Part shown: positions 38,853 through 51,662 of the stretch, in pieces
Position numbering within the stretch: the stretch's first letter is position 1
Layout of the letters: every line of letters starts with the position of its first letter
Assembly: GCF_907164915.1 (NCBI RefSeq)
Contig: NC_061868.1
Coordinates: 49,537,689-49,601,688, forward strand
Direction of reading: 5' to 3'
Origin: Impatiens glandulifera
Taxonomy: Eukaryota > Streptophyta > Magnoliopsida > Ericales > Balsaminaceae
Length of the DNA: 64,000 nucleotides
Translations under genes and position numbers: made by a program
The notes under the pieces: generated by a model
Databases searched by the model: none
What the model was told of the DNA's origin: nothing
What the model saw: the letters and a program-made list of their open reading frames with translations, nothing else

Positions 38853-39028
38853 CAAACAAACCCTTATAAGCTCAGACATCACTCCATTCGATCTATCAGC
38901 TACTTCTGTGCTCTGATCACTAACTAATCCAATATTCAAGACATTCCCTTTCTCATTCTTACTCATAAATCTATAATTCATTCTCTTCTTATCAATAATT
39001 ATAACCATTATTTATATACATATAATAT

Positions 39029-40465
39029 ATGGCTTCTTTCAGATTCAATATTTACTCATTCTTACTATCTTTCTTTGTGTTTCTGTTAGGAGGAGGAGGG
39101 TTAACTCCAATTTTATCAACAATCATATCACCGGCGGCCGCCCCAGCTCCATCGCCGGCCAGACACCACCGCAAATGGGTGGGACCCTCCGGTCATCGCC
39201 TCATTACCGTTGATGTCAACGGCCTCGGTGATTTCCGGTCTGTACAAGCGGCTGTGGATAATGTCCCAGAAAACAACATGAAGAATGTACTCATCCGGAT
39301 TAATGCTGGATATTACATGTATGTAATTATTAACTAATTTTAATATATGGGTATTAATTATTATACAAAAAAAATGACAAAAATTGATAATTTTTGAACA
39401 GAGAGAAGGTGACGGTGCCGGAGAAAAAACCATACATAACGTTTGAAGGAGCCGGTCGGGAAGTGACGGTTATAGAATGGCATGATAGAGCATGTGACCG
39501 TGGTCCAGACGGCCAACAGCTTCGGACTTATCATACTGCTTCTGTCTCTGTTTTTGCTTCTTATTTCTCTGCTCGAAACATCACTTTCAAGGTCAGTTTT
39601 GGACCCCCCAAGGATTCTTAATTATCACAACAACATACATAACGTTAAAAAAAAACTGTATTTTTTTCTTATAATTATTGCAGAATACAGCTCCGGCACC
39701 TTTGCCGGGACTGCAAGGATGGCAGGCGGCGGCTTTTAGAATCTCCGGCGACAAAGCATACTTTTCCGGCTGTGGATTCTATGGTGCTCAGGATACTCTA
39801 TTGGATGATGCTGGCCGTCATTATTTCAAAGAATGTTACATTGAAGGATCAATTGACTTCATTTTTGGCAATGGCCGATCCATGTACAAAGTAATATTTA
39901 TTATTCAAATAAAAATGTTATGTGGGTAGCATGTGGTAACTTTTATTCAGCTTTTTAAATAAAATATAAATATTAACTTTTTTGGTGGTGCAGGATTGTC
40001 AGCTCCATTCAATAGCAACCCGATTTGGATCTATTGCAGCCCAAGATCGGAATTCTCCTGATGAGAAGACTGGTTTCTCATTTCTTCGATGTAGGGTGAC
40101 GGGTTCAGGCCCATTATATGTGGGCCGAGCTATGGGCCAATACTCTAGAATTGTTTATGCTCATACTTATTTCGATAATATTGTGGCACATGGTGGTTGG
40201 GATGATTGGGACCACATCAGTAACAAAAACAAGTATGCTTTTTTAATATACAAATTTTAGTCTATGTACTTTTGATGCATACTTTATTAACTTGAATTTT
40301 CTATATAGGACTGCCTTTTTCGGAGTGTACAAGTGTTATGGGCCTGGGGCGAAAGCGGTCCGTGGAGTGTCGTGGGCTAGAGAATTGGACTATGAATTGG
40401 CCCATCCATTTCTTGCTAAGAGCTTTGTCAATGGAAGGCACTGGATTGCACCTTTAGATGCTTAA
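39029..40465 (+). CDS. PME68: Pectin methylesterase (PME68-like, no inhibitor prodomain)
   Basis: Removes methyl groups from wall homogalacturonan. Five exons (39029-39318, 39402-39591, 39684-39890, 39994-40232, 40309-40465) give 360 residues. The first 25 or so residues are a signal peptide, followed by an Ala/Pro-rich linker and the CE8 beta-helix domain. Active-site features are present: the Gln in [12 protein letters not shown] in [12 protein letters not shown], the Asp in DFIFGNG, and the Arg of [11 protein letters not shown]. There is no N-terminal inhibitor prodomain. Similarity to Arabidopsis At5g47500 (PME68) is strong throughout, for example [20 protein letters not shown]. It converges with SEC16, the same pair of neighbours as At5g47480/90-At5g47500. 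Confidence 0.94.
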
Positions 40466-41462
40466 TACAACAAATAATTAATTCAATTTCATTATTTATT
40501 GTGTAGTCATTTATTTGTTTCATTAATTCTTTCCTAGATGTTGAATTAGGAGTAAATAGAAAGGAATGGTGTTTGTGTGACTTGTAAAAATTACATTATC
40601 ACCTTCTCAATAGTAATACAAATATTGAATAAAATTGTATTTTTTAGTCTTTTAATCTAAAGTGTTGTTTCATTGGTCATGTATTTGTTAAATGGATTTT
40701 CTCTATAAATTTCTTTTTGAACCTAAATTGAGTTAGTTTGTTATGTTGGTGTTAAAGGATTTTTTTTATTATTATTGAAGTTAGCACAATTCTTACATTG
40801 ATCGTCTTTATTTTAATAGAACATTCTTAGTGAGACTCGAACTTAAATTATTCAATTCAAATAGAAAGTCATTAAACAAGACGTTTGACAAATTTGATTC
40901 TTGATTTTAGCATTTTAGGGATAATCTTCATTGGTAAAAGAGCTTTTGGGACAATTTACCTCCATAAAATTTAAAATTTGTTTTTCACTCAATAATTGTA
41001 ACTTTTAAAGGGTGGAATGTATCCAATTCTCATGCTTTTAACATCTATATTGTGAATGAATAATTAGTTTTATGTAGGTTTCAAATCAATTTCTTCTGTC
41101 TATGTTTTGGTTAATGATGAATTTTATTTATGTTATACACTTTTGTTTTCCTTTGGGCAAGAGAACAACTTATTTGTTGCTTTGTGCTCTCAACAATTTC
41201 TAAGAAAATAACCTTTAATACAAAAAAAATACAAAATTTATAAAGATATAAACGAATGAATTGAGATTTCTTTTCAAGAATAAGAATGTATGTATAGTAT
41301 ACATGATTTGCACAATCCCATCGATGGATTCAATTTACAAATTGTTGAGAGAAAGAGACAACCGAGAAAATAAGAACCTGATTACTTACTTACACACTGG
41401 AGGCTTTTCTCCAGTGCAGCAAATGGTACAACAGATATATTACACAACAATTAGTAATATGC
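40466..41462. other. Convergent 3' region between PME and SEC16
   Basis: Trailing sequences of both genes and AT-rich spacer. Nothing else recognised. Confidence 0.6.
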
Positions 41463-44400
41463 TCAAATTTCTACTTCATAAAGTTCATTTCCAAAGCTTC
41501 CAACATTCTTTTCTAAATGTGCTGTTGGGGATGAGAACAACAATGGCGGTGACATCGCCAAAGCCTGCTGTCCTGAAGGTTTTACTTCGGCGTGATATAG
41601 ATGACCATTATATGTTTGATTGGATTGAGAAGAAAAGGGGATGCTGTTCTCATTTGACAACGTCATCTCCTGACCTGAAATGTTGTTAATCAGGCTAGTT
41701 AGTATAAATCATCTGATGGTTAAGATTGACGAAAAGAGTTGTTCATGAGCTGAATTAATCCAGATAATTACCATTAGTAAATCCTGCATGATGATGAAAT
41801 TCCTCTTTTCCCGAGGTTACAGCGGGGGTCGGAACAAAAAAATTTGGGTTGCCAACAATGGCAGATTTAACAGATGGAGGAGTGTAGGCGGATTTGTATA
41901 GGTTTGTTGAATTTCCCCCACCTTTATTGAAGGTGTCCACATACCTGCCCAAAGATTGTGAATTTCCCGACATCAAACAAGCTCTAAATCTTTGGACCAT
42001 TTTGAGTCATTCACATACAAGGATGCATAGAAAGAGATTTTACCTAGAATTGACACCCGTTCTTCTATGAGCAGAGAATTGGTTGGTTGCAGGAGGAATC
42101 GAGTTAGTTGCTGAGCCGTTTTTCTGAACAGGGCTTGTAAATTCTGGGCTTCCATTAGTTGGAGGTCCTAATGCACTATTCAAGCTGTAATTTGAAACTC
42201 CATTCTGGAATGCCACTGTGGGCGGTGGAGGTGGAAGAACAGCTTCTTCTGTTGGAACTGCAGCCCCTTCTTCCACCCATCTCTTGAGTTTCTCATCATA
42301 GTAAAACTTGTTTGTTTCTCCCAATTTAGCCTAAATCGATTTTTTAATAATAAAAGGCTAATCAATTTCAGACAGATGATCATGATAAAACTTAAAAATT
42401 ATAAAACTTACCTGACGTTCCTGACGTGGCTTTAGGACCAAATCCATAGTCTTTTGCAAAATTTGTGAGCCAAAACTGAAGCGACCCAAGTGGCTAAAGC
42501 GAGAAGCAGTTTGTTCCTTTGATGATTCAGTGTGGCCCTAAATCAAGTTGAGAAAAATCTAAAGGTTAATAATATATATATTGCCAGCAAGAAAAACGAA
42601 GGTAACGAACGTTTCTTGTATCTGACCTCTTTTGGAGTTGTTCGCCTAAAGTCTGGCTCAGAAACACTTCTGTTATATGCTTTTCTATCGCCTGTCCATT
42701 CACTCATAGGTTCAACTGAATCTGAAGGCACGAGTGATGACATGGCCATTGATGACTGACTAGTAATTGCCCTATGGCCCAACTTTTTGTCATGATGTTC
42801 ATTATTACTAAGGGAATTTCCCCGTGTTGGTGATGGTATAGGAGGCAGTTTTCCACCTTTCACACGATGAGCCGTACTATCAAACAAGTTGAGCAATTTA
42901 CCAACTAACTTTCCTGGAGCCAAGTTTGCGGTATATCCACCCTGCAATTGCAATGAAGGATCAAGTCAATGAGATGATCAATAGTTAGTTACTTTTGGGA
43001 CTCATGATAATTTTCTCATTTTCTTTTAGCTTTCTTGTTTCTAAATGATCCCAGATATAAAAGCACAAAGGTTACCTGCTGGTGGGCTCGTATTCGCTCC
43101 TCAAGAGATGAGACTATCTGTTTCCAGGTCTCCACTTCAGGCGATCGTCCAGTTCTCAACAATTTTGACACAGCTTGACAGTACCTGAATTTTGTGGATG
43201 ATGATAAGTACACAAGAATGGAATAAAGCAATGAATAGGTCTAATGTACATACTTTAACGACTCCGACAACTTTCCTACTTCAGCCAGCATGTGTGCATA
43301 AATAAGCTTATATGGCTGAAATGGCAGCAGGGTGAACTGAGAATTTCCCAGCACCTTCGAGTATTCATATAACTCCGTTCTCTGTCCAAACACCAAAAAG
43401 TGCATAAAGAGCCTATTTCAAAACTGGCATTTTATCACAATCATAATTCTATTGTCAAAGTTAAAATTGAAAGTCACTTTGTTCCGTCTAGTATAAGATT
43501 ATTTTTGAATCATTATCCAGATTATAGTGTGATTTTTGTTGCTTTATTTGGTATACAAATTAATTTATACATCAAGATCCAAATTATAATGTAATTTTTC
43601 CTTCATTTGGTATAAAGATTTTTTTTATCATGATCAGATTAGTTTCTACATCATTCTGATTCTTTTGTCAAACATAACAAATATAGATTTTTTCGGATAA
43701 TGACCAATATGAAAAGATTAATAACGGAACAGCCCAATATCCTATAAACTATCATCAGCATAGAGTATAATAGTATATGTCTTATAAGGCTTGCAAGTTA
43801 CTCTAAAGCCTACAAGCCAAAATTCATTACTATTTCATAAGCCTGAATAAAATAAAGTGGCACCTGAATTGCTTCTGGATTGGCATATGTTCGAGGGAAT
43901 CTCCAATGATCAGAACCTACAAGGCATAATCTTGCAGTGTCCGAATATGGCTCAAATTTTGCCTCTGCCAATATATAGCAATTATGTGCTGCGACAATCT
44001 GAAACAAAAGTTCACATCAGATTGAAGGAAATGCCCATAAAGAAAATAATAATAATAATAATAATTAAGGGGAAGGGAGAAGAGAGAAAATATACATCAC
44101 TTCTATCTTTCCATAAGCAATCCCCAAGATGAATAAGGACAAGTTCATCGTCTTTGGTTCTGTTAGCAGTTATTACTGCCAAATTATCCTCCCAGTTATC
44201 TAGTATGTTGTTTGTATTACACTGATATCAACAGAAAATTATATGAAAGGATAAAAGATTAGCAAAATTTTTTATAATAAACCCATGCTAAAATGGTTGA
44301 ATCCTTTAAATACTTTACCACTTCAAATATTATGAATAATTCATAATCATTTAGAAGTTCAAGTGACAATAATATACATTGTGAATATGTGGCAGCTGCA

Positions 44401-47400
44401 GAGCTAAAGATATTACCTTTGGTGACATATTTACCGAAACGTGAATGCTACTGTCAGGTGAGTCTGTTGAAAATACATCGGCTAGCTGACCAGCAATAAG
44501 CAAGCATATTGTTCGCAAAGGTGATCCAGGCACTAGCTGGTGAAATGCCATTTGCTTTACAGTGTCCATGTAAAACTGCATCAAAATTCCGCAGCAAACG
44601 TTTGAAAATCTTTTTTTAAAAAGGTCAACTTTTTATTGAAAAAAATGAAAAATGCGTTCAGATGTTACGAATGGGAGGGGGAAACAAAGCAAGAAATAGA
44701 AAACATCAGAAAAATTTTAAATGCCAATAAGATCGAAAATTTATCATCCCATACAAGCCCCCCTTTTCCGGAAGCAAACGTTTGAAAATCTTCATGCAAA
44801 TAAAGGGAAAAATGTGGTAGGTAATGAAAATTGAAATAAACCTGGTCACCAATTTGTGCTGCAAGTACAACAGCAAAGCTCCATAACTGACCCTCAATTG
44901 CACACTGTAATGCCTCTTTCTTTTTGCCAAAAACCAGAAGACTTTGTACCTGTGCTGCTGTTACCTAGATATGTATAATAAAAGCTGTTATAGTCAATTA
45001 ATGCAAGCACAAAAACAAGAATATAGATTTAGCAAGGTTCATCCTAGATTAAGATTACCTTCTTAGCTCATATTAGAAACTTAAGTTCACATTGGAGAAG
45101 AATAAGAAAGACAGAGAGGGAGCTTTATAAGTTTAAAATCACTCATAACCTCAACAGGCAAAAGTGGAATATTCAAAAATACCCTCTCTCCCAAAGAACA
45201 GTAGGGATACTCAGAATGTTGGGTATGTTTCCCATTTTCAATTCCAATTTTGTAAGTTCTGCTTGGCTGTTTCATAAATTATAAAGTAAAGGCAAAGAAC
45301 AATGAGTTTTCAGATACCTGCATTTGTTCTTCAGATGGCAAATTTCTTAAGCAGTGAGTAAGAACAGCATGGTCGTTCGACTGTGCATCATTCTTTCTCA
45401 GAGATGAAAAAAGCATAGCAACCGCCGTCTCAGGAACATCACCTTCCTAACAAGGCGGTAAAACAAGAAGATAGTGTCATGTAGGTAAAACAAAAAACAA
45501 ACATACAAGATTTACAAAGACCACATTGTTCAAATTTCCAGATAACTGTCATGGAATTTCAGTACTTTATCATAAGTGGTTAAGTTTACTTTGTCTGCCT
45601 AAGACCTAAGACACCATCATTATACTCTCTTCTTTCAAACGATTTCTCATTATTCTTGAAAGGTTAGAAAAACTATCTTATAGGAATTGTAAAATTTCCT
45701 AAGATGTTGTAAGTGTTACACGTGGCTGCTTCCAGTAAGGAAATATCCGATTCAAAGTTATAATGTACCTTTTTTCAGAATCTTGACAATGTCCTCCATT
45801 AGGAGGACAATAATAGACTTCAGTAAGTAGAAATCAAATTTAGGCATGACAGTGTCTCTGGTGCCTGCTGCTATATAACGGAAAGCAGGTATTCAAAACT
45901 AATTTACCCTTAATGTAGCTTCTGATCCAAAAGGTGGTCGGAGATTTCCATAATGCTGGAAAGCTATCTTGAGCAATGAGTGAAGTGACCTCAAACCATT
46001 GGATTTTCTGTAGTTAACATCATGAGACTCACAATTTGCAATTTTCTCTTCAATCCATCTATTGACCTCTTTATTACTAATGCTCCCACCAGCCAAGGGA
46101 CCAGGAAATGACTGCCTGCATAGCACATCCAGATAATCATAACAGCCCACTCCTACGCATGATGCATCATGTCTGTCTGAGAGAACTTCAATAAGGTTGT
46201 GAACAGAGATTGTGCTTCCTATGGAATCCTTCACGTAAGCAAGAAGAAATCAGTTATTCAACAGAATGTTAACATATCAAGAAAAATCTAATTGGAAATA
46301 TTTCTCCTAACCTGTTGTCCCCCATATGATGAGGTGCTGAAAGAATTATTAGTACTATTCTTCATTACAATTAACTTTCCACCAAACCCAAACGTAACTA
46401 AAGCATGCACGGGACGACCAGCAGATGACCTTCCAATGTTTGTATGAGAAAAATCAGGACTGTTCTGGAACTGCTCCTGTGCATAATAATGAGATGCATG
46501 TATTTGCCCATTTTGCTGCTGACTCAAGTTTACACCATAGTGAGAGCCCTGAGATACACTGGCGGAGCTAAAGTCAGAGACATTGTGTACATCCCCTTGA
46601 CTTTCTTGTTCATGAAAAGGAACCATTGAGGTTGAATTATGACTGAAATGATGGTTAAATTCAAGACCTGAAACAAAATGATTTTGTCCTTGATTATTTC
46701 CTGAAAAAGTAGTAGGCTCTTCAACCTTCGGACCAATCCCAGATGTCCCCATATTAGTTCCCTGTTGATTATAGTTTCCATATGACTCATTCCAGTTATA
46801 TTCATTAGATGCTGCAGATCTATCACCATTCTGAAGAACTGTTAGTTTAGATCCATATCCATTCTGAATTGGTTGACCTTGAGCTTGAATGTTGGGTTGA
46901 ACAGACGACGTGTAGCTCTCCAGTGTGCGCCATTCCTGGGCAATTGTGTCATAGTACCAACCCGGGTACTGAGGGTCAAACACCATATGTGCTGGATACC
47001 CATTATTCCCTTCTGGGATTTGGTTCCAGTTCAAAATATTTTCAGAAGTTCCATTAGAGGCATTTACTGAGGTATAGTCTATTTTACCATTTTCAGATAT
47101 GGTCTCCAAAACAGACTGAGTCGTTTGTTGCAAGTAAGAAGATACCTCTGTTTTTGCCTCGTTATCAAGTACAATATCAGCTGAATTAGTATGGTCGTCT
47201 CCAATGTTGTCATTCTTGTCCATCTGGTACCACTGTCCAGTACTTAAATCATATTTCCACCCTGGATACATGCTTTCCCAATATTGAGTACTATTAAGAT
47301 CATGTTGTTGATCTGCATCTGCCACAGAAGCAGAATGATCTTGAGTGTCTGGGTTGGTTGTGCCTCCGTTATCACTATCCATAGTATTGATTTCACCGCT

Positions 47401-47901
47401 GAAACCCCCAATCTTTGATTCATTGACATTTTGTTCAATATTTTCAAATGGATCATCAGCACCATCTTTTAATTCACCGTAGAAGTCCAAGTACGATCCA
47501 ACACTTTGCTCTGACTCAACATTAAATGCACTCCATTCCACTTCCTTAACACCTGAACCAGCAGATCCAATGTTTCCCCCAAAATTTACCTCAGTCTTTG
47601 CATTGTCATTTTCAGTTTGAACCAAACTGTCAGATTCAGGGGATTTAGATGAAAGCGGTGAACTATTTTTTTCCTCAACAGAGACATCAATAACCTCTTT
47701 ATAAACAGTTCCCGCTTTACATTCAGAATTGTCAAATCCTGGTTTGGTAAATGCTTTAATCTCATCAGAATCACTTCGATCGGATGATATCTGATCTGAT
47801 GGAGTAACTAAAAGTTCAGCATCATCATCATCATTGGCTAATTTGTCGAAGAAATCTTCATCTAACTGATCCTCCAAATTTATTGCAGGATTGCTAGCCA
47901 T
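41463..47901 (-). CDS. SEC16: COPII coat scaffold SEC16 (MAG5/RGPR-type)
   Basis: Organises ER exit sites and COPII coat assembly. Fourteen exons on the minus strand: 47901-46312, 46228-45908, 45446-45318, 44964-44842, 44575-44417, 44221-44096, 43998-43864, 43381-43254, 43184-43076, 42941-42627, 42537-42412, 42330-42044, 41944-41772, 41674-41463, in total 1310 residues with all phases matching. The start MASNPAI...DEDFFDKL is the family's usual N-terminus. The large first exon is acidic and disordered, with repeated Trp/Tyr motifs (YPGWKYD, YPGWYYD). The conserved helical core that binds SEC13 begins at [12 protein letters not shown] and continues through [25 protein letters not shown] and [13 protein letters not shown]. 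The C-terminal part has [11 protein letters not shown] and [10 protein letters not shown]. An in-frame ATG lies 77 codons upstream (48132). Intron 4 carries a LINE stub. Confidence 0.93.
44593..44792 (-). mobile_element. 5'-truncated LINE stub with 20-bp target duplication
   Basis: A perfect 20-bp direct repeat (44593-44612 and 44773-44792) brackets about 160 bp (44613-44772). Read on the minus strand the insert looks like a LINE 3' UTR: 'gtttccccctcccattcg', 'tcaataaaaag', ending in an A-run next to the repeat. Long perfect duplications plus an A-rich end are the signature of target-primed reverse transcription, and identity of the two copies points to a recent insertion. It lies inside a SEC16 intron in the same orientation as the gene. 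Confidence 0.85.
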
Positions 47902-48132
47902 ATGCAAAACACTAAATCCACGACAAACTCCTCTTACAGTCCCAATACGACGAGATCTGAGACTGAAACGTGTCGAATGCCTCAAAAAACGCCTACCACA
48001 AGAAACAAGCCGATAATCGAGTGTAGCGAAGCTAGATCTAGGGATTCGAAATTCCTGGCAATTCAAAAAAGTACAGGAAGCTTGCAGACGTCGGCTTAAA
48101 CTTGCTGTTCTTAGTAGAAAGAGAAAGAGCAT

Positions 48133-49539
48133 GCTAGAGAAGAAGACAAGCGTCACTTCTCTTAAGAAATATATAAAAAAATTTTCTGTTCTTTTATTTT
48201 TATTGAAAACATGTAAAATGTAAATTATGTTTAACTCGAATTAATAATAATTTTGTAAATCAAAAATATTTTTAAAAAAATGTCAACTTTATAACTTAGA
48301 AATCATAATATATATATATAATAACTTAATAAGGCAATTTTAGCTAATGTAATCATAGTATAAATATATAATTGATGAAATCATAATATATATTTATTTC
48401 TAATCAAAAACAAATCTCTAAAAGTGATTATGTATTCTTCATCTTTTAATTTCATTTCCTTTCTTTTCATAAATTAATTATTTTTATCTCTTTTATTTCT
48501 AAGTATCTAATAAGTTGATATATACATGTTTAATATTATTTTATAGTTTTAATAAATTAATAGTTATATATATATATATAATAATTATTAAACAAAAATT
48601 AAAAAATATCACATATTTATATTCTCAATAAAAAATGAATTATTGTAAATCATTATAAAATTAGAATGTAAATTATTAAACACCAAATAAGTAATAGAAA
48701 ATCACTTAAAGTGTGTTAATAAAAATATAAATTCTTAAATTATAAAATTAATATTATAAATTATTATAACAATAAATGTGTTATAAGATTAAAATACATT
48801 AATAATATATCACAAAAATTATCAACATTGTACTTCAACTAATTTTACGTAGAGACGTATACACTACTTTATATAAAAGATAAAAATTATTTTGTAAAAT
48901 CCTATATCATTTTTATAGTTACAGATATTAAACATTTGGATTTTTATAAATAAATAATTTTAAAAGTGTTATTTAATAATTTAACCTTACTTGTATAATT
49001 ATTTCACCACCATTGTTAAAGTAAGTAGCTCCAATCTTATAAAAAAAACTTTTAAACACGTGAATTTTCATAAAATTATAAAGTGACTTGTACCTATTTA
49101 ATTTAAACATGACTACATGAGTGTTCATATTTAACTCTTATTAACATAATTTAAATCAAATTCTAATTTATGTGAGGGTGTAGATTGAGACCAAAGTTTG
49201 TATTTGTGGGTGTTATAAAAGATTTAAATGGGGTGGTGTGAATAGGTGTGTTATAGGATTATTTGTGATGGTTGAATTTATTTTAAATTTTTGTGTAATA
49301 TTTTTTATAGGATTTAAAATCTTTACAAATTCTAATTTAATTTAAAACAAAAAATATATATTAATGAATGATATTAATTAATAAAAATATTGTTAATTTA
49401 AATTAGTGTATGAAAAAATGGATTAAAAAACTTTAAAAAAAATTCCATTTTATTAAAAAAAATATCTACTATTTTTTTTTTACTATATATCTCCTTACAT
49501 ATTCGTCTTAATAATTGAAATTCTTAACTGTATTTTAAA
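48133..49539. other. AT-rich intergenic region upstream of SEC16
   Basis: After the SEC16 leader the sequence is low-complexity AT-rich DNA with TA runs at 48310-48320 and 48562-48582. Nothing coding recognised. Confidence 0.6.
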
Positions 49540-51290
49540 ATGCTTCTGAGAAGTTATCCTTTTAAATTTCACTTGTACTGCAAAAAAGAAGTAATAACTC
49601 ATATATATTTTGTAGATGATCTATTTTTTGTGTCATATGCGGATGTTGAATCTGTTAGTATAATCAAAGAAGCTCTAACAATCTTTTCGAGTATTACATG
49701 TTTATCCATCAATGAGGACAAAATGCAGGCTTTCTATGGAGGGGTTAATGAAGAAAAGAAAGAAAACATATTCAATAATATGAGAATCAAGAAAGGTGAA
49801 CTATCAGTGAAATACCTTGGAGTACCCCTGTCATCAAAACAACTCCGATATAATCATTTCAGACAACTAGTAGAAAATGTTAAAAATTCTATCTTTGATT
49901 GGGCTACGAAAAAACTGTCTTATATAGGTAGAATTTAACTCGTTAAAAGAGTCATTTTTGGAATTGGCTACTGGGCACAACAGATAGTTATCCCAAAGAA
50001 AGTAATGGTTAAACTCGATAGAATCATGAGAGATTATATCTAGGGAACACAAGGTAGAGGAGGCAAAAAAGTCAAATGGGAGTATGTTTGCACTCAATAG
50101 AAGAAGGCAAATTAGGAATAAAAAGTTGTATTGAATGGAACAAAGCTCTCACCATCAGAAGCTTATGGGAGTTAGAGTAGAAAGCGGACTCCCTGTGGGT
50201 CAAATGGATGCATACAAGATTTATGAAAGAAGAGCAGAGTATCTGAACATTAAACATCAATGAAAGAATGGCATGGTCATTGAAGAAGATCCTAAAAACA
50301 AGAAAATATGTATTTTAAATGGTGCAAACCACAATTGGAAATGGAAGAAATATACTATTCTTGGCAAGGAAGCAGAGTTAGAAGAGAATACATCAAGTAC
50401 TCATTTAGAGACGTCTATGAAGGTAAATTCGTAAATGTGATTCACTTTTGAGGCGTATTCCATAAGGCGATAGAATCTTAAACTTAATGAGGCAGAAACA
50501 ACTCAATGAAAGAAATGATGAAATATGACGGAAAACAGAAAGCAACAAGAAGTTCATTACAGAAAAGGCATTGGAAATTGTTAGAACAATAGGATATGAG
50601 GTAGATTGACATAATGTAGTATGGTCTCCAAAGATTATTCCTCATCACCAATTTTTTCTCTAGTTGGTATATAGGAAAATGTTAACAACAAAAGACAGAA
50701 TTCGAAAATACATAAACATTCATGATATCAATTGTGTCATATGTTCGGGAATTGAGGAAAGCATAAACTATTTATTTGAGAAATGTTATTTTGTAAGGAG
50801 GTATGTTGTAAACATGAACACCATCAACTTTCTAGGAAAATGGGAAAAAATCCAAGAGTGGATGAAAATAAAGTAAAAGGAAGATTATTCTATGTAAGTA
50901 TGTTGAAATGTTACTTTGGAACGGTAATTTACAATATCTGGAAAAAAAGAAATTCAAGAACTCATAGTGGAAGAAGTAGAATTGTTGAAGATATTTGGGG
51001 AGACATAACTTCAGATAGAAATACACTCATTCAATCTTGGAGATGAATTGAAAATATTGAAGAGAATAGAAAGCTCTGCCAGATATGAGATATTTCGTTT
51101 GAAAAAATCACAAGTAGAATCAAAGTATAAATGTTATATGCATTAATTAATTGTTGTTGTCTTTAATTCAATTATTGTTTCATTGTAAAATTTAGAAATG
51201 GTCTAGATTTGATCTTAAATTTTTGTATTTTTTTTCTCTCTTTTAGATTTTTTTTAATGAAATGGTGCTATACTGTTTTCTAAAAAAAAG
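49540..51290 (+). mobile_element. Degenerate L1-type LINE, C-terminal RT to 3' end
   Basis: A reading frame with stops encodes pieces of a plant non-LTR reverse transcriptase: THIYFVDDLFFVSYAD around the RT active site (near 49577-49636; the catalytic box reads FVDD), VKYLGVPLSSKQLRYNHF, WATKKLSYIGR, then after several stops LVYRKMLTTKDRI and CVICSGIEESINYLFEKC (zf-RVT domain, 50664-50800). The 3' part, from about 51130, is T-rich, ends 'aatgaaatggtgctatac' and finishes in an A8 run at 51283-51290, the expected LINE tail. At least ten stop codons or frame changes make it inactive. The 5' part is missing. Confidence 0.85.
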
Positions 51291-51627
51291 TTAAGATCAA
51301 ATCTATTAATTTTAAAAATATTAAGTAAAAAAACAAAAAAAAACTATATAACTAGAATTATAATTAAGTCATTAATTATACTCTTTATTAAACTTTATTT
51401 AATTAAAAAAATATATTATAAAAATATTAATTAATAAACATGGACCTTTTTAAAAAAAGTAATATTAATTAATAAATATATTTCATATTCTTATTGATAA
51501 CAACTAATCAATCAGTTGGTTATTGTTTTTGAGAGTATTTTTTCTACTATATATTAATCATACATATGGACGGTCTAAGCAAGGCACTACTCGTCTACTC
51601 CTACATCACACCCAAAATCAAAATCAG

Positions 51628-51629
51628 AA

Positions 51630-51660
<31 letters not shown>

Positions 51661-51662
51661 AT
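51628..51662. repeat. AAAT microsatellite
   Basis: About eight and a half uninterrupted copies of a four-base unit (aataaataaat...). Confidence 0.95.

Larger units (their letters stand above)
35499..39028. other. Intergenic region with minisatellite and TA microsatellite
   Basis: The 3' flank of the GT8 gene is followed by a minisatellite (36192-36615), a TA microsatellite (36976-37029), a small MITE-like inverted pair (cttgtttgg near 37687, ccaaacaag near 37755) and the pectinesterase promoter. Open frames here are low-complexity and not called. Confidence 0.6.
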
